64,000 bases of DNA from BRHc4a sp049323915 (GTDB lineage Bacteria > Bacillota > Desulfotomaculia > Desulfotomaculales > Desulfocucumaceae): NCBI GenBank assembly GCA_049323915.1, contig JBMOPC010000069.1, positions 18,575 through 82,574 on the forward strand, given 5' to 3'. Below, piece by piece: positions 8,564 to 17,230 of the stretch. Under the pieces are notes generated by a model. The model was not told where the DNA came from, made no database searches, and saw only the letters and a list, made by a program, of their open reading frames with translations. Position numbers and translations under genes: made by a program. The number at the start of each line of letters is the position of its first letter. Positions within the stretch are counted from its first letter, which is position 1.

Positions 8564-8986
8564 ATGCTGGATCTGATTAATGAAGTGAAAATGGGAGTCA
8601 CCAAGGGGACCGAGCTTGAGCAGGCGGTGGGAATGGAATTCAGGGGAGAAACCTGGGAGGTGGGCACATATCTTGCCATGGCGCGGCAGGCCCAGCGCGA
8701 GGGCTTCCCCGAAGTGGCCCTGGTGCTTGAATCCATAGCCATGGACGAGGCATGGCATGCGGCCCGCTTTGCCGAGCTTAACGGCACTATCTCAGCAAGC
8801 ACCAAAGAGAATATAGAAAAAATGCTGAAAGGGGAGCTGGAGGCCAACAAGGGCAAAAGGGAGGCGGCGGTCAAAGCCAAGGAGCTGAACAACGACCAGG
8901 CCCATGACGTGCTGGATGAGTCCTCCCGCGATGAGGCCAGGCACGCCCAGGCACTGCAGGGATTATTGAACCGGTATTTCAAATAG
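8564..8986 (+). CDS. Rubrerythrin-like ferritin-fold protein without rubredoxin domain
   Basis: 140-residue four-helix di-iron protein. Iron ligands fit the pattern seen: a glutamate in the first helix (GMEFRGETWEVG), an ExxH in MDEAWHAARF and a second ExxH in SRDEARHAQAL. Proteins of this kind reduce hydrogen peroxide in anaerobes. The C-terminal rubredoxin FeS4 domain of classical rubrerythrin is absent, so electrons must come from a separate carrier. The start at MLDLINEVKMG is set by AGGAGG at 8551-8556; the open frame extends upstream without a ribosome site. Single-gene unit. Confidence 0.9.
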   Translation: MLDLINEVKMGVTKGTELEQAVGMEFRGETWEVGTYLAMARQAQREGFPEVALVLESIAMDEAWHAARFAELNGTISASTKENIEKMLKGELEANKGKREAAVKAKELNNDQAHDVLDESSRDEARHAQALQGLLNRYFK

Positions 8987-9403
8987 GTTTCTATCGCAGC
9001 AAGGCGCCAGCACTTACAAGATTTGATCTGTTTTTATCCCGCATGTTTGATGAGGTTTCACGGGTAACACTGCGGGTATTTTTTTGCCGGCGGGAATTGT
9101 TTTTTGATTTGAAGAAAGTCTGGCATGCGGGGGTGACCAGTCCCCGCATGCCGGATGAAAAGAGGAGACACTGGCCGGCACTGCGGGTCTGAGCAGCCCG
9201 CGGCACCGGCTTTAAGGAGGTTAAAAGCCCTGCCAAGGAAGCTTTTAACACAAACAATATTAAGTTGTACATGGAGATAAACATAAAAGGTTTTTATGTT
9301 TTTTAAACCTCTTATGCAGGAGGCGTAAAAAAAATGTTCTGTTCAGTATTTTTAACCTTAAACTGGACAAGCTATTATTACCAAATATCGGGAGGTTTTA
9401 AAT
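8987..9403. other. Gene-free stretch with consecutive hairpins
   Basis: No credible gene in about 415 bases. It contains two strong perfect stems (GGCATGCGGGG 9122-9132 with 9142-9152, and GTTAAAAGC 9220-9228 with 9241-9249) and an imperfect GC-rich stem-loop between them (about 9174-9210). AAGGAGG occurs at 9214-9220, just inside the third hairpin, but no meaningful frame follows. Confidence 0.6.
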
Positions 9404-9637
9404 ATGAGCTGCAGCAGCCTCAAGCACCGCTTTGACGAGCGAATGAAAACAGGAATCAGTTTTGAGCAAGCGATGGAAATTTACCAGGATGTCGAAGGTT
9501 CCCTTGCCGCCCACCGGGCGGAACTGGCCGACTTGCAAAAAAAACCCGCGCAACAACATGAAATTGATCATCTAAAAGAACACGTTACAGAAGGCGAAAC
9601 CCTTCTACGGCAGATCAAGTCAATGAAACTGCACTAA
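9404..9637 (+). CDS. Small hypothetical protein, predicted coiled coil
   Basis: 77-residue soluble protein I do not recognise. It starts MSCSSLKHRFDERMKTGIS with a good GGGAGG site, and the middle and end (about residues 20-75) show a heptad-like pattern of E/L/A/K typical of a two-helix coiled coil. One cysteine at position 3. No signal peptide or membrane segment. It is followed at once by a strong hairpin terminator, supporting that it is a real, separately transcribed gene. Confidence 0.7.
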   Translation: MSCSSLKHRFDERMKTGISFEQAMEIYQDVEGSLAAHRAELADLQKKPAQQHEIDHLKEHVTEGETLLRQIKSMKLH

Positions 9638-9700
9638 ACAACAAAGACCATGAAGGTTCCGGTTTCTTACCGGACAAGACCTTCATGGTCTCGTTGTTTA
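9638..9700. terminator. Bidirectional terminator between converging genes (CCATGAAGG family)
   Basis: Perfect 12-bp arms GACCATGAAGGT (9646-9657) and ACCTTCATGGTC (9679-9690), with a nested CCGG/CCGG stem and outer AACAA/TTGTT pairing. It lies between the plus-strand small gene and the minus-strand CbiM/PDGLE genes. It shares the CCAYGAAGG core with other hairpins in this window. Confidence 0.85.
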
Positions 9701-9708
9701 TATTTACT

Positions 9709-10002
9709 TTAATTGGCCTTGGCACTCTTTTTTCCTATAGATTTTGCCAGTCCGTACATCACACCGAAGGTTAGCAGCGTCCCTGTCACACCGGCTGCGG
9801 CCGTGGCTGCCGATTCGTTTTCAATACCTGGAAAAACGTAATCGGGAATAGGGGATTTCATGATCGGATCACCTTCTCCTTTTTCCAGGAACCCGAGGTC
9901 CTCCGCCACCCTTTCCAGGCCGTCCGGACTGGACGAAGCAAAGGGCGATAAAAATGCCGCCACAATTAAGGCCAGTAATAAGACTCTATACATAACTTTC
10001 AC
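9709..10002 (-). CDS. PDGLE/CbiN-like membrane partner of CbiM
   Basis: 97-residue protein with an N-terminal hydrophobic segment (about 5-22), the sequence SSPDGLERVAEDLGF that defines the PDGLE domain, and a second membrane segment near the C-terminus (TGTLLTFGVMYGLA). In cobalt and nickel ECF transporters this small subunit joins CbiM and is needed for uptake. GTG start at 10002, immediately after the cbiM stop codon. No CbiQ or CbiO follows, so the energising subunits must be encoded elsewhere or the pair works without them. Confidence 0.85.
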   Translation of the reverse strand: MKVMYRVLLLALIVAAFLSPFASSSPDGLERVAEDLGFLEKGEGDPIMKSPIPDYVFPGIENESAATAAAGVTGTLLTFGVMYGLAKSIGKKSAKAN

Positions 10003-10650
10003 TTATTTCACCCCGGCATTTATATTTGATTTCGCATCTGTAAAACCCAATTTCTCCAAGAAGTTAACCACAACAACTGTAATAATCCCTTCCCCTATAC
10101 CAATCAGGGCATGCCACACGGCCATGGCAGGGAAAACAACGCTGAAAGGCACGGTGCCGGAGACGGCCAGCTCAATGGCGGCCAGAGTGGAAGCGACAAA
10201 TACTGAGGCCCAGGCGGCCAGGAATATGGATATGCTCCTTCCGGCGGGGTTTTTTAAGACTCTGGAAAATATGTTATATACCAAATAGGCCGCTATTACC
10301 CCAAACAACGCCATGTTGAATATATTCCCGCCCAAGGCGGTAATCCCCCCATCCTGGAAGCCCAGGCACTGAACAACTAAAACCGCCGAGATTATAAGGC
10401 AGGCGTTCCACGGCCCCAGTAGTATTGTAGCCAGCGCCGCCCCCAGAAGGTGCCCGGAAGTACCCCCGGCTACAGGAAAATTCACCATTTGTGCCGCGAA
10501 AATAAAGGCAGCCATTATTCCCAGTTTGGGTACCTGTCTCTCATCCAACTCTTCCCTGGATTTTTTTATGCTGTAACCGATCGCCCCTGCACTCAGGGCA
10601 GCGGTGCTTATCCATGTTTTTGCATCCAGAAAACCGTCCGGTATATGCAA
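10003..10650 (-). CDS. cbiM: Cobalt/nickel ECF transporter substrate subunit CbiM
   Basis: 215-residue membrane protein beginning MHIPDGFLDAKTW. The N-terminal histidine and MHIPDG motif form the metal site of the CbiM family and must be exposed after translation. Six or so hydrophobic segments follow, with QMVNFPVAGGTSGHLLGA as the second conserved region. Start is TTG at 10650 with GAGGGG eight bases before it. The preceding DUF3842 gene, usually a partner of cbiM in this group, is decayed. Co versus Ni preference cannot be settled by eye; the nearby corrinoid genes favour cobalt. Confidence 0.93.
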   Translation of the reverse strand: MHIPDGFLDAKTWISTAALSAGAIGYSIKKSREELDERQVPKLGIMAAFIFAAQMVNFPVAGGTSGHLLGAALATILLGPWNACLIISAVLVVQCLGFQDGGITALGGNIFNMALFGVIAAYLVYNIFSRVLKNPAGRSISIFLAAWASVFVASTLAAIELAVSGTVPFSVVFPAMAVWHALIGIGEGIITVVVVNFLEKLGFTDAKSNINAGVK

Positions 10651-10654
10651 TTTA

Positions 10655-10889
10655 TCAGCCCCTCTTTCTTATTTCCTCAACTCTTTTAACCATCAAGTCG
10701 ACTAAGTGCGGCAATGGCTCATTATATAAACCAACGATGGTGATATTAGACTTGTTTAACGGCATCAATATTTTTCCGCATCAGCTTCAGCGATAGCCAG
10801 AGCTATTTGGGGGGTGATTTCCCCCTGAGTTTTTCTGTAATCAGCTTTCCTATGCCGCCCCCTTGGCCGTCTATAACTGCTACCCTCAT
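10655..10889 (-). pseudogene. Decayed DUF3842-family gene upstream of cbiM
   Basis: Translation from ATG 10889 gives MRVAVIDGQGGGIGKLITEK, the standard start of the DUF3842 family, and then stops after 28 codons. In another frame the sequence resumes as GEITPQIALAIAEADAEK and, after a further one-base shift at an A-run, ILMPLNKSNITIVGL and PLPHLVDLM up to a stop at 10655. About 60 central residues of the family are therefore missing and two frame changes are needed. A good ribosome site (GGAGAAGG) remains, and the remnant ends four bases before cbiM. A sequencing error could explain the A-run shift but not the missing centre. Confidence 0.8.
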
Positions 10890-10912
10890 GTACCACCTTC
10901 TCCTGTTAAAAT

Positions 10913-10962
10913 AAAAACCACGAAGAGCCCCCGCTTCATACGGAGCTATACCTTCGTGGTAT
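10913..10962 (-). terminator. Terminator/attenuator ahead of the DUF3842-cbiM unit (CCACGAAGG family)
   Basis: Minus strand: ACCACGAAGG, an internal GC-rich hairpin, then CTTCGTGGT and TTTTTATTTT, ending about 25 bases before the DUF3842 start codon. Being inside the leader of a cobalt-uptake unit it could act as an attenuator rather than a plain terminator. Confidence 0.75.
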
Positions 10963-10967
10963 TAGTC

Positions 10968-11012
10968 AAAAAAACAACCTGTTGCACATGAACGACTCCA
11001 CGTCGCTCGTTG
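10968..11012 (-). terminator. Likely terminator downstream of the BtuD-like gene
   Basis: Minus strand: CAAC with a GAGCGAC/GTCGTTC hairpin inside and closing GTTG, followed by seven T. It comes about 160 bases after the ATPase stop codon and only a few bases before the second terminator. Confidence 0.6.
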
Positions 11013-11173
11013 ATATGTTTATTCTATATAGCTTCAAAGATTCCTTCCCATATTATTAAAAAATTTTTGCGAAATTGAGTGGCATGTTCAAATCATTCTG
11101 CCCGCATAGGTAAAACCGGCGGTTAAAACATCGCTGCAACCATCCAACATCCATCACCTCTTCTGGCCGGGGC

Positions 11174-11995
11174 TCACGCCTCGGCGGCCAGGGCAGCTTC
11201 TGCCGGCGCCAAGGAACGGGGGCTTTCCACCGGCTCCACCGCCGTAACCTGCAGGCCCCAGGGGCTTTCGGTCACCACCGCCTTAACGCCGTAAACCGCT
11301 TCCAGGTGCTCCTCGGCAAGGACTTCCCGAGGCTTGCCGGCGGCATATATCCGACCGTTGTCGAGTAGAATTAGGCGGTCGGCGAAGCGGGAGGCCAGGT
11401 TGAGGTCGTGCAGCACCATAATCACCAGTCGCCCCCGTTCCCGGGCCAGGTCGCTCACCAGGGTCAGGACCTCCAACTGGTACCTGATATCCAAAGTCGC
11501 CGTAGGTTCATCCAGCAGAAAGACCTCGGGCTCCTGGGCCAGTGCCCGGGCAACAAAAACCTTTTGCTGCTGGCCGCTGGATAGTTCACCCAACTGTCTT
11601 TCTTCCAGATCCTTTAATTTTAAATAGTCAAGGGACCAGTTTACCACCGCCAGGTCACGTTGGCCGACCCCCCAGCTAAGGTGGGGGCGGCGCCCTTGCA
11701 AAACAGTTTCCAGCACCGTAAAGGAAAAGGTTAGCCCGGCGCCCGGCGGAGGCACATAGCCCAGCAGTTTTCCCCGCTCCAGCCCCCGGAAGGTCATAAT
11801 ACTTCTTCCATCAAAAGAAATCACCCCTGTCCGGGGCTTTAACACCCCTGCCAGGCAGCGCAAAAGGGTGCTTTTGCCGGAGCCGTTGGGCCCCACAATG
11901 CCCAGCGTCTCGCCTCTCCGCACTTCGAAGGTTACATTTTCCAAGGCCGGCACGCTTCCGTAAGCAAAAAAAACGTTGTTTATGTTCAGCCGCAA
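11174..11995 (-). CDS. FecE/BtuD-family ABC ATPase
   Basis: 273-residue ATPase of the iron-siderophore/corrinoid importer family. Walker A GPNGSGKSTLL (about 36-46), signature LSSGQQQKVFVARAL, Walker B VFLLDEPTATLD, and the switch region VLHDLNLASRFADR, which is characteristic of FepC/BtuD. It would power the FecCD permease encoded at 16112-17230, separated from it by two surface-protein genes. Context with CobN and a B12 riboswitch upstream favours corrinoid or cobalt-chelate import over ferric siderophore, but this is inference. Confidence 0.85.
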   Translation of the reverse strand: MRLNINNVFFAYGSVPALENVTFEVRRGETLGIVGPNGSGKSTLLRCLAGVLKPRTGVISFDGRSIMTFRGLERGKLLGYVPPPGAGLTFSFTVLETVLQGRRPHLSWGVGQRDLAVVNWSLDYLKLKDLEERQLGELSSGQQQKVFVARALAQEPEVFLLDEPTATLDIRYQLEVLTLVSDLARERGRLVIMVLHDLNLASRFADRLILLDNGRIYAAGKPREVLAEEHLEAVYGVKAVVTESPWGLQVTAVEPVESPRSLAPAEAALAAEA

Positions 11996-12126
11996 GTCTT
12001 CCCCTCCCTTATTTGGGATTAGTTGCCGGGGGTGCTTGATAACACCACCCGGCGTTCATGGGCTACCTTAAATTTATCACAGTCATTTTGTTGATTCACC
12101 ACAGTTTTGCCTGCAAAAAAGCAGGT

Positions 12127-14484
12127 TTAACGGACAATAACCTGCCGGGCGGCTTCGTCCCATTGGGCCTGGAGCCCCAGGGCCTGAGCCGCAAAGCGAT
12201 AGGGGAGCATTGTCCGCCCGCTGACTATTTCCGGGGCGGCGTCAATGGAAATGGCCATGCCCTGGATCAAATAGGATTTTTCCCCCACTTTGAACTGAAT
12301 AGTGCGATTGCCGATCAAAAGGGTTACAACGCCCTTTTGGCCGTCCCAGAGAATGCTGTCTTCGGTCAAGCCGGCGGCGTAGGCCAGATAGCGCACCGGG
12401 GCAAAGGTTCGTCCGTCTTTAATATAAGGTTCCACGTCCATTTCCCGCTCCTCGCCGCCGATGAGATATTTGTTGCTGCCGATGGTAAACACCGCTTCCT
12501 TCTTAACGGCGTCCTGGGCCGGAGTTGCACATCGGGCCAGCACACGGGCCAACTGGTTGTCTGTTGAAGAAAACAGGCCTTCGGTTTCAGCAATGGCGCT
12601 GCCGCTTACCTCCAGGGCAATGTCCCCTTCCGGCACCGAACGGTCCAGGGTGAGAAAAATCTCCCGCACCTCAATAATGCTTCCCACCAGATCGGCAACA
12701 GTTCCGGAACTGTTATCGCTTTGATCGCCGGAGGGCTTCTTTTCCACGGGGGTGACACTGGAGAGCTCCACCGGGATAACAAGGGTACGGTCACCATCAA
12801 GCAAGCCTACTCCAGATGCTGCCAGTTCCAAATCACCGTCGGCAACCTTTACGGCGGGCGTTTTCGAAAAGCGCACCCCTTGGGGCAGGGCAAGCTTAAG
12901 CACCGCCCGGCGGCCGGCGTCATCCACGGCCCGCAGAGCCCCCGGCAGGTTTTCCTGAATCGTCAGGTCCCCAACCCTTTGCTCCTGGGCACCGACCTTC
13001 AGGGTGCCGCCTCCGGACGACAGGGTAAGGGGCGCCTGAACATTGGCCACAGCATAGCTTTGTTCCAGTCCGGGGCCCTTTACCACCACCTTAAGTTCCT
13101 CCGGCGCCGCCAGGGCCAGATCCACCGTGGCGTTTTGAAAAGCGAAGGCTGTCCGGGAAGTACCGGTCTGGTCAACCCTGTAAGCCAGGGTCCTGCCGTT
13201 GTCAGATACAGTGGGGGCTGCGGACAGTATGCCGTTACCGGCTTCTTTCTTGATAGTTGGGAAATCATTCCATTTTGCCCCCTCCGGCAGGGTCAGCCTG
13301 ATCACCCTCCCCCTGGGCAGGTCCCCCGTCATCCCTTCGGCCACGGTGAAACTCCCGATGTGCTGGTTTTTCCTGCCGGCCACCACGTCGAGGGTGCTTT
13401 TGGCCGCGGACGTCAACCCGGGCACGAGATATTTGCCCACCGTCACTTCGGCGATCCGCTCCCCACCCACGCCGGGGTTGGTGCCGCCGCAGGTTACCTT
13501 CACATCCCGGGCAGAGGTTAAAACTCCGCTGGTTTTCACCGTGGCCATGATGACCAGCTCACCGGGATTTTTTTCGGTTTCCTTGTTAATCTTAAGATAC
13601 AAGGCGCTTCTACCGTCCCGTTCAGTGATGATATTCTTATCAATATCGATTCCTGCTTCTGAAAATCCGCCGTATTTAGAAAAATTCACGCTATCCCAGG
13701 TAAAGCCCGGGCTCAATACCAGCTTGACGGTTTTCTCCTTTGTAAAATTTGTACTGTTAGACTTTAGTGCTCCGATTACGTCTTCCTTAAGGGTGATGTT
13801 GGCAATGCTCCCGCCAATATCGGTGATATTCTTGGGCGAGGCGGCGGTGATGGAGCTGCCTCCGGCGGTCAAAACCCTGGCAATGGTCACCGCTGCGGAG
13901 GTAAAGCCGGAGGTGGAGGGGGCGCTCAAGGTGACTTTTAGATCGGTGGATTCCAGTTCCTCCGGCGCAACCGGCTGGATCCGCACTTCATCAAAGTGAA
14001 TGTAGGTCCGGAAAGTTCTCGTTGTGGGCCAAGCAGCCGCTTTATACACCTGCAGGGCTACGCTTTGCCTGTTCAAGGCCTGCAGACGGAGTTCGCTATT
14101 AGTAGTAGCCTCACTGATTAAAGTTGCTTCTACACCGTAATTAAATTCAGTGCTGCCAATTTTATATTTATCATCACCAAAAGTTACAACATATTTACTG
14201 CCAGCAACTGGAAAATAGGAGGTTCCGGTTGTAAAGCTAAAGGTCATTTTCCCCAGTTCGACATAGGAAGGCAGGCTGATGGTCACCCAATCGCCGTCTT
14301 TGATGGACATGGCGTTGGACTCGCTGATATAGAGCCCGCCCAACTGAGTAGTGCTCCCCGGGCTTACGTTGGACACCCAGAGGGCCGAGTTTGTGGTGGC
14401 CGCGTTGGCGATGCCGCCCAAGGGCAAGACCAGGCCGCTTACCATGATGAAAGCCAGCAAAACTGAAAATATCCGCTTAGCCAT
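12127..14484 (-). CDS. Large secreted protein with C-terminal copper-amine-oxidase-N domain
   Basis: 785-residue exported protein: signal peptide (about 1-30, ending GIANAATT), a long beta-rich central part of repeated Ig-like segments without recognised family, and a C-terminal copper_amine_oxidase_N1-type module (about 660-785, with IKDGRTFAPVRYLAYAAGL and VSGRTMLPYRFAAQALGL). These modules are a wall- or surface-display element in Firmicutes; copper binding is not implied. Start at MAKRIFSVLL is set by AGAGGTGAT. It is placed among the importer genes, so it may help hold or capture the ligand at the cell surface; that role is inferred from position only. Confidence 0.78.
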   Translation of the reverse strand: MAKRIFSVLLAFIMVSGLVLPLGGIANAATTNSALWVSNVSPGSTTQLGGLYISESNAMSIKDGDWVTISLPSYVELGKMTFSFTTGTSYFPVAGSKYVVTFGDDKYKIGSTEFNYGVEATLISEATTNSELRLQALNRQSVALQVYKAAAWPTTRTFRTYIHFDEVRIQPVAPEELESTDLKVTLSAPSTSGFTSAAVTIARVLTAGGSSITAASPKNITDIGGSIANITLKEDVIGALKSNSTNFTKEKTVKLVLSPGFTWDSVNFSKYGGFSEAGIDIDKNIITERDGRSALYLKINKETEKNPGELVIMATVKTSGVLTSARDVKVTCGGTNPGVGGERIAEVTVGKYLVPGLTSAAKSTLDVVAGRKNQHIGSFTVAEGMTGDLPRGRVIRLTLPEGAKWNDFPTIKKEAGNGILSAAPTVSDNGRTLAYRVDQTGTSRTAFAFQNATVDLALAAPEELKVVVKGPGLEQSYAVANVQAPLTLSSGGGTLKVGAQEQRVGDLTIQENLPGALRAVDDAGRRAVLKLALPQGVRFSKTPAVKVADGDLELAASGVGLLDGDRTLVIPVELSSVTPVEKKPSGDQSDNSSGTVADLVGSIIEVREIFLTLDRSVPEGDIALEVSGSAIAETEGLFSSTDNQLARVLARCATPAQDAVKKEAVFTIGSNKYLIGGEEREMDVEPYIKDGRTFAPVRYLAYAAGLTEDSILWDGQKGVVTLLIGNRTIQFKVGEKSYLIQGMAISIDAAPEIVSGRTMLPYRFAAQALGLQAQWDEAARQVIVR

Positions 14485-14531
14485 AAAAATCACCTCTTAT
14501 TGTCTGGTTTGTTTTGAATAACAGTTGTTTT

Positions 14532-15983
14532 TTAGGGATAGGCATAAGCTCCCTTTAGCTCGATGCCGTGGAACTTCGCCAGCATTTCCTTGTGGATGGC
14601 CTCCGGGTCAATGTCCGGGAAGAGTTCCGGGTAGAGCCATTTGGCGAAGTAGGCAATGCCCACAATCATCCGCGGGCCGGTGTAGATTTCGCTGGAGAGG
14701 AGGTAGAGCCTTTCCTCCTGGACGGCTGTCATCTTTTGCCAGCCGGGGCGGCTTTTTATTTCGGCGCGTTTTTTGGCCATGGCCTCCGGCCCTTCGTCGT
14801 AACCGGAGGGGATCGAGCTGGCACAGGCCTTGATAATCACCTGCGGTTTCTGGGCCACCACCCACTCCGGGCTCACTTTCGGGTAAGGCGCCCGCAGCGC
14901 GGTGCAGATATTTCTTGCGCCCAGAATATCCAGCATTCCGGCGCCGCCGGAGCCGGGCCCCGTGCCGGAATAGTCCGTATACCCTTCCAGGTAAACCCGG
15001 GGCCGCTTGTTCAAGGGGATTTTTTCCGCCTGCTCCTTGAATAAATTCTGGTAGTGATCGAAGCAGGCAATGTACTCCGCCGCCTCTTTCTGGCGGTTGA
15101 GAATCGTCCCCAGGGTCCGGATGTCCTGGGCCATGGTGGGAAGCTTGTAGCAGTCCAAAAACACCACCGGGATGCCCGAGCGCTCCAGCTGGGCCACTAT
15201 TTCCGGCTTTAGAAAACTGCCGTAGCCAAAGACCACATCCGGTTTCAGGGCCAGGATCATTTCCACGCTGGGGGTGAAAGCCCCGCCCACCTTCGCCTTA
15301 TCCTTTACCGGGGGGGGGAAATCAGCGGTGTCCGTAACCCCGACAATTCTTTTCTCCTCCCCGAAGGCGTAGATAAGCTCGGTGACGTCGGAGTTTAACG
15401 AAACGATCCGCTGGGGCGGATTGGGGACGCGGACGGTGCGGCCGTGGGAATCTTTGATGCTGATCCGCTTCGCCGGCTCGGCGGCGCTGACCCCGCCGGC
15501 GGCTATAAGCACCTCCCGGTTAGCTTCGTCCCAGTCCACCCTGGCCCCCAGCGCTTCGCTCACAAAGCGCAGGGGCACCAGGGTGCGGCCGTTAAAGATC
15601 TTAGCGGGAACATCAAGATTTGCTTTCTCGTCATTTTTTAGGGCGGTGGTGCTGTCGATAACGAGCTTGATGATGGTGCCATCCTTGACCGCCGTTACCG
15701 TCCCGGTCGTGCCCTCCCAGTCCACTTTGGCGCCCAGGGCTTCGAAGATCGCCCGCAGGGGCACCAGGGTACGGCCGTTTTCGATCACCGGCTTTACATC
15801 CATAGGGATCTCTTTTCCGTTCAGCAGCACTTTAACTTCGGCAGCCTGGGCCGGGTCGGCCATTTGATTCAGCAGCACTTGCATTTCGGAAGCCCGGGCC
15901 GGGCTGACCGGGCTAAAGGCAAAAAGCAAGCCGGTCAACAAAAACAACGTGAACAGCCCAAACACTAATCTCCTTCTGAACAT
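14532..15983 (-). CDS. BtuF/FecB-type binding protein fused to copper-amine-oxidase-N module (1)
   Basis: 483-residue exported protein. Signal peptide (about 1-32, no lipobox cysteine), then two copper-amine-oxidase-N repeats (about 45-170: IENGRTLVPLRAIFEALG and FNGRTLVPLRFVSEALG), then a Peripla_BP_2 domain (about 180-483: PPQRIVSLNSDVTELIYAFG, LKPDVVFGYG). The Peripla_BP_2 part belongs to the vitamin B12/siderophore/heme binding family. The fused module probably replaces the lipid anchor. Its C-terminal motif HKEMLAKFHGIEL is shared with the paralogue at 17206-18732. Delivers ligand to the FecCD permease next door. Confidence 0.85.
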   Translation of the reverse strand: MFRRRLVFGLFTLFLLTGLLFAFSPVSPARASEMQVLLNQMADPAQAAEVKVLLNGKEIPMDVKPVIENGRTLVPLRAIFEALGAKVDWEGTTGTVTAVKDGTIIKLVIDSTTALKNDEKANLDVPAKIFNGRTLVPLRFVSEALGARVDWDEANREVLIAAGGVSAAEPAKRISIKDSHGRTVRVPNPPQRIVSLNSDVTELIYAFGEEKRIVGVTDTADFPPPVKDKAKVGGAFTPSVEMILALKPDVVFGYGSFLKPEIVAQLERSGIPVVFLDCYKLPTMAQDIRTLGTILNRQKEAAEYIACFDHYQNLFKEQAEKIPLNKRPRVYLEGYTDYSGTGPGSGGAGMLDILGARNICTALRAPYPKVSPEWVVAQKPQVIIKACASSIPSGYDEGPEAMAKKRAEIKSRPGWQKMTAVQEERLYLLSSEIYTGPRMIVGIAYFAKWLYPELFPDIDPEAIHKEMLAKFHGIELKGAYAYP

Positions 15984-16111
15984 GCTATTTTCCTCCCACA
16001 GTTCTTCTTTGTGTCAACTTTCTCGCATACATAAGGTTTTTAACCGTATCACCCCCCGGCGCCCAAGGCCAGTTTTGGGAAAACCGGTTTTTCCAGCCCC
16101 TGCCTGTTTCT

Positions 16112-17230
16112 TTATCCCCACCATTTCCGCTTTTTCTTGATGAGCAGGTAAATGAAGAAGGGGGAGCCCATCAGAGCGGTGATGATCCCCACCGGTATCT
16201 CCGTGGGGGCAATGATGGTCCGGGCCAAAGTGTCCGCAAACAGAAGCAGCACCGCCCCCATCAGGCAGGAACAGGGGATTAAGAACCGGTTATCATTACC
16301 CACCAACATCCGGCAGATGTGCGGCCCCACCAAACAAACAAAGCCGATGATACCGGTAAAAGCCACCGTTGCCGCAGCAGCCAGGGTTGCCAACGTCAGA
16401 GTGTAGATCCGCAGCCTGCCCACATTTATCCCCTGGCTGGTGGCCACCTCTTCGCCAGACGCCAGCACATTGAGGTCCCAGGCAAAGATGATCAGAACGG
16501 CCATACAGAGCAAGACCACCGGGGCAAGCAGTCCAACGGTCTGCCAACTTGCTCCCCAAAAGCCGCCCATCAGCCAGACAACCAATTCTTTAAGCGCTTC
16601 ATTATTAGAAATGTATTTTAATAAGGAAACCCCGGCTTGAAACAGGTAACCTATGGCCACCCCGCCCAAAACCAGCGTTTCCGGCGCCATCCCTTTGAAC
16701 CGGGCCAGGGAAAAGGCCAATAAAGTGGTTAACCCGCCAAATATAAAGGCGTTGGTAACAATAAGCCAGCGGGAAACATCCAGGTAGCTGCCTCCAATCA
16801 GGCCGGTGCCCAGCACGATGGCCAGAGCCGCCCCGAAAGCCGCGCCGCTGGAGAGCCCCATGGTGTAGGGGGAAACCAGCGGGTTGCGCAGCACCCCCTG
16901 CATCACCGCCCCGGCCCCCCCCAGGCTAATTCCGGTGATGGCGGCCAGGAGGATGCGGGGCAGGCGGATCTCCCAGACCACCGTGTCCGCCAGATCGTTT
17001 ACCAGGACAACGGGAAAGCCCAGGCGGGAAACCACCACCAGCCAGACGTCCGTTACACTTAAGCCGGCCGCCCCCACCGAGGTGGACACCAGGATGAAGC
17101 CGCCGGTTAAAACAAGCAAAATCAAGACCAAAAAACTTTTCCGCCCTGTGTGCCGGGAGTAAGCCGACTTCAGACTGCTAAAATCGAGATCATGTGCGGC
17201 AGACTTTAGTTTACTGGCGGGTACACCCAT
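16112..17230 (-). CDS. FecCD/BtuC-family ABC permease
   Basis: 372-residue polytopic protein with about ten membrane helices. The family motifs WEIRLPRILLAAITGISLGG (about 85-105), GAVMQGVLRNPLVSPYTMGL and the coupling helix region GFVCLVGPHICRMLVG are intact. It imports an iron-, heme- or corrinoid-type chelate. Its start overlaps the end of the second binding-protein gene by 25 bases, and it sits between the two binding proteins, so both may serve one permease. Confidence 0.9.
   Translation of the reverse strand: MGVPASKLKSAAHDLDFSSLKSAYSRHTGRKSFLVLILLVLTGGFILVSTSVGAAGLSVTDVWLVVVSRLGFPVVLVNDLADTVVWEIRLPRILLAAITGISLGGAGAVMQGVLRNPLVSPYTMGLSSGAAFGAALAIVLGTGLIGGSYLDVSRWLIVTNAFIFGGLTTLLAFSLARFKGMAPETLVLGGVAIGYLFQAGVSLLKYISNNEALKELVVWLMGGFWGASWQTVGLLAPVVLLCMAVLIIFAWDLNVLASGEEVATSQGINVGRLRIYTLTLATLAAAATVAFTGIIGFVCLVGPHICRMLVGNDNRFLIPCSCLMGAVLLLFADTLARTIIAPTEIPVGIITALMGSPFFIYLLIKKKRKWWG

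Noticed and set aside
8404..8982. Minus-strand frame covering rubrerythrin.
   Set aside because: Serine/leucine-rich shadow of the well supported plus-strand gene.
11056..11154. 32-codon minus-strand frame (MDVGWLQRCFNRRF...) just after the BtuD-like gene, with GAGGTG before it.
   Set aside because: No family features, biased composition and it ends in AT-rich sequence; insufficient to call a gene, though not excluded as a small peptide.
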